Below, in pieces: positions 7,320-16,740 of a DNA stretch of 21,473 nucleotides. The stretch's first letter is position 1, and every line of letters begins with the position of its first letter. Made by a program: the position numbers and the translations under genes. The DNA lies in assembly GCA_025765595.1 (NCBI GenBank), contig JAIVFH010000414.1, forward strand, positions 1-21,473. The letters are read 5' to 3'. The DNA is from Obelidium mucronatum (Eukaryota; Chytridiomycota; Chytridiomycetes; Chytridiales; Chytriomycetaceae). Under the pieces are notes generated by a model. It saw nothing but the letters and a program-made list of their open reading frames with translations. It was not told the origin of the DNA and did no database searches.

Positions 7320-10300
7320 TTATTCTTTGTCAAGGTCTGCCCGAGAGAGTTTCTGATAACTTTTGTAGCCGGGTTTTGTGCCAACTTTCGCGTTTTTCTT
7401 CTTTCCATCCTCTGTCTGGGAAGCGGGTACTGGTTGAGATGCGAGTTGGATCGTAATCGCATCTTCTTCCACAACACTGTCGACTGTTGTCTGTTTTCGG
7501 CTTTTTCCTTTCGTCGACCCGACTGAAGCTCCAGCCGAAGCTTCATCAACAACATTTACCGCTTTTTTGCTTGTCGAGAGTTTCTCGGGCTTCTTCCTCT
7601 CCTTAACGGCAGAATCCACCGCGTCTTCTTTTCGATATAGAACTCTTCGCGCAGCTCCCAAAGACTTGCTCATTTGAACTTCCAACCACTTCAAATCTCT
7701 GGGCCCATTTTGCCATCCCTCTACTCCTTCATCCACTCCTTCAACTACAAATGACGCATCTTTTTGTAAACGCTTGACAGTCTCCAATTCCTCGCCATAG
7801 AAACTCGAAAAATCCGCATTCCCAGTTTGTTGTTCTAATGCTTCCACAGTATCATAGATTGACGCGCTTCGCCCATTCACGAGCGGCGTTGTGTTTGTGG
7901 GTGTCACACAAGTTTGGTCCACTTCTTTTCGGAGACAGTGGTCTATATCGACGGCTGAAAAGAATGCAATGTTCTGGCGCCCAATTGTTTGTTATTTTCT
8001 TGACACATCAACCAAAAAAAAAGTTTTATCGCGTTACTCACGAGTGGCAAATCTTGGATCCCAACACGACTCGAAAATATGGCCCGCGTCCAAAGATTGC
8101 TGATTTGTAATGCGAGGGCCGCGAGATCAGCTTGTTCTGATGACACCATGTATCGAACTTCATCGTGGATACTGAGCATGAATCGGCCCTTGATTTTAAA
8201 TCGTCGGAAAAGGTAATTCATACTGACCAAAAGAAGATGGAGATAATCGACACCACTGGACTGAACGACCCAGTTGACGCGACTGGTGGCGAACTGATAT
8301 TGTTTGGATAATCAGATAAAAACAAAACTCCAAATAAAATTCAAAACAAAAAAAAAACACACTCACTTCCATATCCACATACTCAGGAAGTAAAGAATTG
8401 GGAATCGTACATCCGAGTACAGGCGTCTTTGGAATTTCCGAATTGGCAATCCTTTCCAACTCGTTGAAAACAAAAGACTCGCTTCCACCAAGCCACACAT
8501 TCTTGTAAACCCCATTGACATCCCTCACTTTTGTCCCTTTGGTCTGCTTGAACAAGTTCTTGATCTTTTCCGCTGCTTCTTCCTTTTGGATTCCAGGGCA
8601 ATGTTGCATCAATAATTGTGTTGAATGTTTGGCACCAGCTCCATAGAATCGACTGTAGTTGAAAATCTTTGCCACATCTCGAGAAATATTAACGATCCCA
8701 CCAGTCACCGTGTGCAGATCCGTTCCTTTCCCTTTACTCCCTTGCAACGTCATAAACCCAATCGGCGTGCTTCCATGAATACCAAACTGCGCATCACCCA
8801 ATAACGAACAAATCCACAACTCTTCACTGTCTACATCCGCGCCCACAAAAGAATAACCCTTCGGCGCCCGAATCAACGTCTTCAACTCACTTCCAATCCT
8901 CGTTTTCTTGGCATTCGCAGCCGTCAACCACGTGCTTTCGACTGCACGACGCGTGACTGTCCCCATGACAACAATCTGTGGAAGAATCACTTTCCCGACA
9001 CCATCTCCATCACTGCTCGTAAAAGACTGAGACCCAGGATGTTCCGGTTCACCCGGCGTCACCACAAGTTGACCCGCGATTCTCCCCCGAGCACTGATCC
9101 AATAACTACACATTGACTTTTTGTGTAAAATCTCATTGGCCGCTGGGTATTTGGATCCCAAAATCCCATTTTCAAACGCGGAGATGTACCCCTTGCTGAG
9201 TGGATTCCCACAGTTTTCATCCTCTCCGTCTTTATGCGGGACTTTGTAAAACACGTGGCTTTCTGATTCGGCGATGGCTTGTGGGTCGAATCCTTTGGCT
9301 GCTGGGTCGGTTGGGAGGTTTATTTGGGTTTCTTTGGTGTTTTCAATGTATTTGTCGGAGAGGGGAACCATGTACATCCAGCCGTGCGCTTTGTTGTGGT
9401 ATAAGGGGTAGCCGCGCCAGGTTAGATTCAAGAGGTATGGTGCGACTCGCATGCTGCTGGTGATTTTGATGCCTTTTTGCTTGCTGTCCCAGAGGTCACG
9501 ATACCCTTTTTTTTTGTTTTGATGAAGAAAAAAAAAACACACACACATCAGCCAAAATACAAAAATAAAAAATAAAAAATTACACAAAGGAAATTTACAT
9601 ACATTGCGGATAACCCGGGAATATCCTTCCACGCGCAGACGCCGGTTCCCAATCCAATCGTTTCAGCCATGGATCCTGTTTCCATTTCTCACCATCCCGC
9701 AAGAGGAGAGCGTTTTCTGCAAGCTGGATAAATGCATTTTCCACAAACGCGAGTTCCTTGACGCATGCAGCTTCCGCGTTTTTCACATACTCATCCCACG
9801 CAGATGAAGTCGGCAAAAACCCACGCCCCATCTCAAGCATCCCCGCAAAAGAAACCGGATGCGGACACTTTTCCAAAAACTGTGGAAACACTGCCGAAAA
9901 AACCTGATGCGTCACCAAAACATCTGTCGCGCAATACCCCATCAAACTCTTGAAATTCTTGACAACATCCATCACATTCCCCGATTCGAAAATCGCGCGC
10001 GGGTCCTTGGAAATGTCCTGGCCAAGATACAGTTTGGCAACATGCTTGAGTGAATTCATTGCCCCAACATCCATCCAGTTTTTCTTGATGGACATGATAT
10101 TATCAACCACTTCTGGCCTCAATTCAAACTTTTCCTGTTCCGAAATCAAGTCTTCAGGCGCATTGTTGATGTCATCCATTTCTTTCCGTGCTTTCCGGTA
10201 TTTCATCCATGAAGCGCGTTGCTGCGACGACAACCCACTCACAGAGCAATGCAAACTCAACGTGTCTATCCAACCAACAGAATTCTCATCCAAATTATAC

Positions 10301-11136
10301 TCTTCCAAAACCCGTATCCGATCATACGCGACGTTATGCCCCACAACGACTGTCGGCTTGTCTTTGGATAAACCCAATGGAATCAGGGATTTGAAGACGA
10401 CGGATTCGGATCTCTGGTGTTGGATTTCTGGTGTTTCGCTGGCGGAAAGGATGTACGCGAGTTCAGGAGAAACCCAACCAAACCAGGCGTCCTCGGAAGC
10501 CGCGACAGCCATGATTGCGAAATGGCTCTTTTCCCACATGTTCTCGATATCAAATACAAGTGCATCCGTGTCCGGGAAATCCACCTTCTCCAATCGAACC
10601 GCGCCGCCGCCCTTCTCGGGATCACGGGAATATTTGGTCCATCCACTCGTTGTTACCCATTCTGTAGGCATGGGTGGGAGTTTTATACTTGCCAAGCGCT
10701 TGGCGAAACCAAGGTACGGCTCTGCTTGCTCTTTCCCAAGGATCTGAAAATGCGATGTGATTGAAGTGGCGGTGAGTTTTGGGAGGGTGAAGGTGACTGG
10801 TTTGAGCGGGGGTTCTTGTTTGCCGAGGAGGTTGAAGTCGGAGAGGAGGCGGCGGGATAGGTCTTGGCATGTTTTGGTTGTTGTTGTTGCTGTTGGGTCA
10901 GAGTTGGTTGTATTTGTGGATTTGGTGGGACGTGGTGGTGGTAGGAACACTTGGGAGTGGAGGGAGGGAGGTAACATTTGGATGGCGACGGCATTTGTGC
11001 GGTAGTCTGAGCCTAGGATACGAGTTTTGTCAGGATCGGGTATTTAATTATATTGATCAAGGCAATGTGTACCTGTTGTTTGTTGTTGTTTTGCGGTGGT
11101 GGTGAACCGTCGCGAGTATCGAAATGTCCGATACAT
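7320..11136 (-). CDS. MIP1: Mitochondrial DNA polymerase gamma catalytic subunit
   Basis: Five exons, 11136-11073, 11006-9603, 9505-8367, 8293-8042 and 7973-7320 (introns 66, 97, 73 and 68 nt), give 1170 residues. Exon 1 encodes 21 residues rich in Arg, Thr and Gln ([11 protein letters not shown]...), a mitochondrial presequence; splicing restores the conserved N-terminal NAVAIQML...LHSQVF. The exonuclease motifs are FDIE (D174, E176), HNVAYD (D250) and YCATDV (D383). The family-A polymerase motifs are [10 protein letters not shown] (motif A, D713), [16 protein letters not shown] (motif B) and SIHDEVRYM (motif C, D913-E914). Other splice junctions restore [31 protein letters not shown] and [17 protein letters not shown] Lys/Ser-rich C-terminal extension of about 190 residues follows, as in fungal Mip1. 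It replicates and proofreads mitochondrial DNA. In motif B a Ser replaces the usual Gly after NY. Only 22 nt separate its ATG from the SGF29 stop. Confidence 0.97.
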
Positions 11137-11158
11137 TAAAAAAAAAGAACAATACTAT

Positions 11159-12260
11159 TTATGACTTCTTCTTTGGGAAATCCAACACTTCCAAAATCGG
11201 AACATCTTTAGGTATTCCACCATCCTCCTCAAACAAAACACTGTAATGCGTTTTAAGCAAATTCTTACTCGGTGGAACCGTCACTCGGCCTTTATAGAAG
11301 CAAGTGGCCCCAGGGTACAATGCAAGTACCAAATGACCTTCCGGGTATTCCCGCGTCGCCACTTTGGGAATCACTAGGAGTTGGCGTGGAGCGATTTTGT
11401 ATGTTTTCTTGGCTGCTCGTGCTGCTGCTACGGTGGCTTGGGAGAGGACGTCTGTTGCATCGTCGCCGGTATCTGCGTCCATTACTTCGTATCTGAGAAA
11501 TTTTTTTAATCCGGCGTAACCAGTGATATTGAGACATTTTACCTTTGTTCAATAGTTAACCATTCCAGGACGATTCCCATTATAAAGTCCTTTTCTGGAC
11601 GACATACGACTCTCGTGCCGCGGGGGAGAAGGTTATTAGGAATGCCAGTTGAACTTCCCAGTGTTGGTGTTCCAGATCCTTCGTCGTGGCTTTTCAAAAA
11701 AAAACAAACACTTTCTAGTTAGCTTGTGACAAGATCGATCACAAGAAAAAAAAAACAAGCGATTGGAAATGGATTTTACGTTCTGTTCTTTTTGAGTGTG
11801 GATCCTCCAGCTGCGTCAGCTTTCCGTTTCTTATTCCTGTCTGATATTTTAGAAAAAAAAATGGTCAGACTGATTATAACAGCTCGGGTCAATCATGCTC
11901 TATTTTGAAGAAATAGTACCAGATTCCGCGCCTTCTAGAGCATCTTCGAGTTGCTTCAGGTTCTCAAGCAGTGAACTGATGAGCCTAACCAGTACAAATA
12001 CATCAGGTCAGAGGTTCCCAAAATAAAAGTAAAAAATCAAGAGAGAGAGAGAAATCGAACCGCTTCTCGAGATTCGCAGTGACTCCGATTGTGTGGTAAA
12101 AGTCTTTGACTTTGGAGCCAATCTTTACGCTGAACTTCTCAGAGTTCACAATCCGCGAGTGGATCTTGTTTACTTTCGAAATGGGCAGTGCAGCGCTTGC
12201 GTGGCATTCGTCCAAGGTGCGGAGTTCGTGGAGAATGGTGTTCCACTTTTCAGCGGCCAT
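11159..12260 (-). CDS. SGF29: SAGA-associated factor 29, tandem Tudor protein
   Basis: Five exons, 12260-12061, 11984-11920, 11840-11780, 11689-11543 and 11492-11159 (introns 76, 79, 90 and 50 nt), give 268 residues, close to the yeast and human proteins. A helical, probably coiled-coil N-terminus (to about residue 88) is followed by a basic stretch, NKKRK...KKNR, a likely nuclear localisation signal. The C-terminal tandem Tudor region runs from RGTRVVCRPE... to VLALYPGATCFYKG and HYSVLFEEDGG. Aromatic residues near Y217, Y224, Y241 and F245 match the H3K4me3-binding cage of the family. SGF29 recruits the SAGA acetyltransferase complex to H3K4-methylated chromatin. Intron 1 has a weaker GTTCGA donor and a CT-rich tract. 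The ATG at 12260 is the first in frame, 49 nt after the VMA22 stop. Confidence 0.93.
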
Positions 12261-12309
12261 TTTAATTTATCGTATTTTTTTATTTATAATTGTTTATACT
12301 TATTATTAT

Positions 12310-12870
12310 TCATTTATCCATTTTTACAGCCGCCAACTCTTCTGCCTTGGCCAATACTCGTTTGAACTCACACTGGGCATTTCTAAGTGATGTTGGTGGA
12401 AAAGCTGAAAACATTTGGATTGCGTCTTTGATTCTCGGTTTTGGTTGAGGTTCTTCTTCAATCAACTCAGCAGTGGAATCCTTGCTTTCTTTCGGTTCTT
12501 TCCGGTTTCGTAATTCGTTCAAGTTTAAAGAGTCGAGCGCGATGGTTTCTGAAGGGGAGGCGGGTCTATCGACTTCTGATGAACTACTGAGGTTTTGACA
12601 TTAGTAACGATGCTTTGATTTGTCTCTAGACCCTACCAGAAAGCTGTGGCTTGCATCCGTCGATCGTATGAATACTGCCCTACTTTCTCTGGATCTAATA
12701 CGTACTTTGCTTCTGCCAGATGCATGAAACCCTATGCCCAAGTTGGTTTGGTGAGAAAACAGACAAGCCGTAACAAAATGCCTCGCTACCTTGCGAAGTA
12801 GTTCTCCGATTTCCTTTTGCAGCTGAAGATAAATGTCCACTTGGTCTAAGGCTGTTTCCAACTCTGTCAT
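12310..12870 (-). CDS. VMA22: V-ATPase assembly factor Vma22/CCDC115-like
   Basis: Three exons, 12870-12790, 12731-12637 and 12586-12310 (introns 58 and 50 nt), give 150 residues. The N-terminus is a short coiled coil (LDQVDIYLQLQKEIGELLRK). Splicing joins it to GFMHLAEAKYVLDPEKVGQ and YSYDRRMQATAF, matching the conserved G-F-x-x-LAxA...Y-D-x-R pattern of CCDC115/Vma22. After an acidic, Ser/Lys-rich linker, the C-terminal block AIQMFSAFPPTSLRNAQ...FKRVLAKAEELA corresponds to the family's PLxWFGxLVPPSLRxAQ segment. In yeast Vma22 sits in the ER with Vma12 and assembles the V-ATPase Vo sector. The second intron holds a TACTAAT branch-site motif. The 33-nt gap to the TAD1 stop leaves almost no separate promoter. 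Confidence 0.86.
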
Positions 12871-12903
12871 TATATAATTGTTTTGGTTTTTTTGAAGGTT
12901 TTA

Positions 12904-14408
12904 TTAATATTTGAATACCCATCCACGAAACGACTCGTGCGCAAAAAGAGCCTTCTTCGCGTCATTGTAATCAGTAGATAATGTCTTGATTTCTGTCAGA
13001 GACATTGTAGACAAATCAAGGTCTCTTAATACGCTGGGCTCTCGGTCAACTTCTTTGGATATACTGGATACATTTAAAAATAACTTGAGGAGTTGGTTGT
13101 TGCTGATTGCAGATTCACTTGATTCTTGCCACTCGTTTTTTCCTTTTTTCGAATGTCCATGCTTTCTGCCTGTTCGGTTCAGAATTTCGACGCCATTTCC
13201 CTTGGCAATTCCGCTTGTCCATATTAAGCCTTTGCATTTGAAAGAAAGTTTAATATTTCCATGCAACTGCTGTAATATTATTCGCACTTACAAACATCCG
13301 ATGGAGTCGGAGCGTTGTCGTTGGGTGCTTTCTCTTCCAAGAGAGACTTGCTATAAGGAAACTCCATTTTTGACTTCACAATCTTCAAGTCAGTGGGCAC
13401 TTTGTATCCACCCGGTAATCCTATCCTTCTATCTGGGTAAGGTACAAGATTCCCTCCAAAAAAAAATTGCGAAAAACAAGTTTCCAACCTTGAACGTCTT
13501 GAACTCGATCCACAAGTGCGCGCTTTAATCCAACGGCATCAAACAAATCTCGCCCAACCAGAATGGTGCTCAAGTAGATTGGTTCTGCGACAAACAGCGC
13601 GACCAGTGCTCCAGATATGCCGACAACACCCCACTTGGCAATTTTATCACTGCAACTCATTGAAATGCTCATTTCAGAATCCACCCTGCCTGGCTTTGTC
13701 CGCAGAACGCCCAACGCGTTGTAATCATCTCGTCCCCTCAACACTTGTCCTCTCTCTCGCGCTCTTTTGAATTCAACAGGAAGAAGTGCTTCATTTGCAA
13801 ATATCGATGGCGCATCTTTCGTTCCGTCCAGATATTTTCTTCTTTTCGCTTCGTTTTCAACGCGTTCCTCCTCGGTTTGGGTTGATTCGAGACAAGACAT
13901 GGATGCGTCTCCACAAGGACTATGAGAAATATACATTTCCACTGTTGGTGCTGGTTGTTTGAGCATCAACGGGTATCGGTCAGAGTTATTCGCGTCGTTG
14001 AGTACAAAGAGACTGGATGATTCGCCTTTAAGAGCAAGGATGATTTGGTTCAACAAGAATCTGGAATAGCATTAGTGCTGTGGCTCCTTATATGCTAGCT
14101 CTAGCTCTACCGAATAAAGGATCTTCGGCAAAGTACTTCGGCGTGGGCATCGGCAACGACTTTATCACGGCCTTCAAGAGCAGCAGAGTGACTAAGGCAT
14201 TTAACTCCCGTTCTTATTTTGAATCGATCAGCGATTGATGGTCAATAATGAGGCCGCTTCAAAAACGATCCAGCACATACCCGATCGCAACGACTTTCCC
14301 GTCCACTGCAATGCCTGCTGCGACTGTCCATTTTCCGCTCACTTCTGGTTTCTTTAGACTTAGAAGTTTATCAATGACAAGCTTGTCAGTCTGTGAAGCA
14401 GTTGTCAT
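12904..14408 (-). CDS. TAD1: tRNA-specific adenosine deaminase 1 (Tad1/ADAT1)
   Basis: Five exons, 14408-14281, 14212-14111, 14060-13489, 13432-13292 and 13229-12904 (introns 68, 50, 56 and 62 nt), give 422 residues. The first junction restores AIGTGVKCL. The deaminase core follows: DAHAEVLCRRSF (zinc ligand H66 and proton-shuttle E68), ISHSPCGDAS (C126) and SMSCSDKIAKW (C213), the three zinc ligands of the adenosine deaminase/editase fold. GVLRTKPGR and PIYLSTILVG are further family blocks. The C-terminal exon carries a lysine-rich segment (TGRKHGHSKKGK). Tad1 converts A37 to inosine in tRNA-Ala. Its start codon is only 41 nt from that of the divergent FEN1, and its stop codon overlaps an AATAAA on its strand (12905-12900). 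Confidence 0.95.
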
Positions 14409-14449
14409 TTGAAGAAAGTAAAAAAAAAGAGTCCGGAAACCACACAGCC
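14409..14449. promoter_or_regulatory. 41-bp divergent start-to-start interval, TAD1 and FEN1
   Basis: Only 41 bases lie between the ATG codons of TAD1 (minus) and FEN1 (plus). The interval has an A-tract (about 14420-14428) and CCGGAAAC. Any shared promoter must either fit here with very short leaders or lie inside the genes. No canonical TATA or CCAAT box is visible. Confidence 0.5.
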
Positions 14450-15971
14450 ATGGGTGAACATCTAAAAACAAAACACCTACACACATCTACTCAGATCTTC
14501 AAAACCGTCTAAATAGGTATCCACGGACTCAGCAAAGTAATCGCCGACAATGCGCCAGCCGCAATGAAAGAAATGCCAATCAAAGCATGTTTTGGACGGA
14601 AAGTGGCTGTGGATGCGTCAATGTCGATTTACCAGTTTCTGATTGCAGTTCGTCAACAAGACGGAATGCAGCTGACGAACGAGGCGGGAGAAACTACGAG
14701 GTGGGTGGCGAGGCATTGGCAGAGTTCTAGTACTGATTAACACTTGCCCAACAGTCACTTAATGGGTATGCTATACCGTACAGTGAGAATGTTTGAGAAT
14801 GGAATCAAACCAGTCTATGTTTTTGATGGGAAACCGCCTGAAATGAAATCGAACGAGGTACTGTTGTTAATCAGAAACCTGTTGTTTGTAGTCCAACTCA
14901 AGGAACCGTTTTCTATTTTGGCAAAATAGCTCAAGAAACGTGGTGAAAAAAGAGAAGGCGCAGAAAAGGCGGCAGCTGCTGCAGAAGAAGCTGGTGACGC
15001 CGAGAACTTTGATAAATTCTCTCGGAGAACTGTGAAAGTGACCAAAGAGCACAATGACGATTGTAAAAGACTTCTTAAACTTATGGGCGTTCCGTACATC
15101 GAGGTTGGATTACTAAAGTCCGATCCGTTTCCTGTTTTTTGTTGGGAAACATCTAAACACATCCATAACAGGCGCCTTGTGAAGCCGAAGCCCAATGCGC
15201 CATCCTCGCTAAATCAGGGAAAGTCTACGCTGCCGGATCGGAAGACATGGACACACTCACATTCGGAACTCCCGTCCTCATGCGTCATCCTTACTTTCAG
15301 CGAAGCGCGTAAAATGCCCGTCATGGAAATTGAACTTTCCAAAGTTTTGGAAGGCCTTGAAATGACTATGGATCAGTTCATTGATATGTGTATCCTTCTT
15401 GGGTGTGACTACTGCGACAGTATTAAAGGGATTGGTCCAACTCGTGCCGTTTCCTTGATCAAAGAGCACAAGAACATTGAAACAATCTTGAAGCATATTG
15501 ATAAGAACAAGTATACTATTCCTGAAGACTGGCCATACAAGGAGGCGCGACAGTTGTTTTTGACGCCAAGTGTTACTGATGCTGTGGATCTGGATGTCAA
15601 GTGGGAGGCGCCTGATGAAGAGGAAGTTGTTAAGTATCTTGTTGGTGAAAAAGGATTCAAGTTGAGTTTCTTGGTTGTCTCATGTGGTGTGGTGCTTATT
15701 CTTGTTCCTATTATATTTCCACAGCGAAGATCGCGTACGAAGTGCCATTCAAAAGCTTATAAAAACCAGAACTGGGACGACACAAGGACGGTTGGGTGAT
15801 TACTTTAAGCCGGTCGATAAACCTGCTGGTAGCGAGTTCGGCTGTGAAGCGCAAGGTAAACCGGCAATTTCTGCATAACGGGGTGTCTAACAAAATGCGC
15901 TTTAGCCCGACACAAAAGCAGCCAGTGGTCCAGCAAAGAAGAAGGGTGGGAGCTTCATGAAAAAGAAATAA
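14450..15971 (+). CDS. FEN1: Flap endonuclease 1 with apparent one-base frameshift
   Basis: The exons are 14450-14453, 14517-14700, 14755-14857, 14930-15103, 15172-15660, 15725-15855 and 15922-15971. The product would be about 377 residues (human 380) if one base is discounted. Exon 1 codes for ATGG only, and splicing yields [10 protein letters not shown]. Active-site residues are present: D34 ([10 protein letters not shown]), D87 (VFDGKPP), E159/E161 (CEAEAQCA), D180/D182 ([11 protein letters not shown]) and D234 (GCDYC). A PIP box for PCNA binding (QGRLGDYF) and a lysine-rich tail close the protein. At 15289 one extra C separates LMRH from LTFSEARKM, which are adjacent in the family; no intron can explain it. 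The last intron could instead start at 15829. FEN1 removes 5' flaps in Okazaki-fragment processing and base-excision repair. An AATAAA overlaps the stop codon. Confidence 0.95.
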
Positions 15972-16064
15972 AGGAATAATATGTGTTCATAATAGGATTT
16001 TTCCCCCAAAATTCCAATGCAGGGTGTATTCCTAGCCTTGACAATCACAAAAGGTTCCGAAATC

Positions 16065-16659
16065 ATGAATCAGCTCCTTCAAGAAGCGCTTTTGTCAACC
16101 CATCATGTACAGCATGCCGCCATCCTTAAGAGAAAAGATGGATCTATTAAAGCGAAATCAGCACTATTTGAGGTAGCTGTTAATCAACTTCCCGAGCAAA
16201 ACTCTTGATCAAGAACACTTACAAAACTGATCGACATCCTAAACTCAGATAACATCAGTAGATTACAGCCGAATTTTGATCGCCTTCACAAGTCCTCGCG
16301 ATGTTCGCACTGGAGAAGCAGCCATTACATTAATGGACGTTGCCTATAGGGCAGTTCGAGCTGATAACCTGTCTCTCTACGCGAAGAACGTTGAGTGATT
16401 GATTCTCTCTTATCAAAGCTGACTTATTCTTGACTTTGGATTATCCGGAATCGATAAACAGGACAAGTCTGGAATCATTGTCGCAAAAACTCATGGACAT
16501 TTTATTATCTCAACGTATGATGGATCCATGTTCGCCAGTGTTTGCGCCGAAGCCGTGGAAAAACTGGGTATGGATTTTTTTGGAATGTCAGGAAGCTTGT
16601 TATTCAAACACAAAACACAAAAATCAACAGCGGACTATTTCAGGAAAAAGAATAAATAA
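16065..16659 (+). CDS. PFN4: Profilin-4-like protein
   Basis: Four exons, 16065-16172, 16249-16389, 16462-16567 and 16631-16659 (introns 76, 72 and 63 nt), give 127 residues; human PFN4 is of similar length. Diagnostic blocks are LLSTHHVQHAAILKRKDGSI, AVRADNLSLYAKN, then GIIVAKTHGHFIISTYDGSM and FASVCAEAVEKLADYFRKK. These align with the PFN4 pattern VRADEYSLYAKN...KTH...YPSVCVEA...LGDYLRKK better than with ordinary profilin. The N-terminal helix lacks the Trp of canonical profilins that binds poly-proline. PFN4 of mammals is a testis and sperm protein reported to bind phospholipids rather than actin, so a role in the zoospore is an attractive inference. An in-frame ATG at 16017 exists, but homology favours 16065. 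AATAAA signals at 16651 and 16661 abut the stop. Confidence 0.87.
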
Positions 16660-16740
16660 TAATAAAGGGATGGAAGCAACCAACAGACTATTTGCGTTTT
16701 CGTTTCAAGTAAAGGGAATATTGAAAGTGGACACAGCGGC

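Noticed and set aside
7943..7966. Splice acceptor TTCTTTTCAG for MIP1 exon 5
   Set aside because: These bases encode the conserved AFFSAV before [10 protein letters not shown]. Using this acceptor breaks the phase and hits a stop. The acceptor at 7975-7974 keeps the frame.
14409..14486. Longer N-terminus of TAD1 starting at 14486
   Set aside because: It would cross the FEN1 start codon and intron on the other strand and adds a hydrophobic stretch not expected for a tRNA deaminase.
15104..15290. Continuous FEN1 frame without the 68-nt intron, which would avoid the frameshift
   Set aside because: That frame reads through the GT-AG intron and gives sequence unrelated to FEN1, losing CEAEAQCA and [11 protein letters not shown], which are perfectly conserved in the alternative frame.
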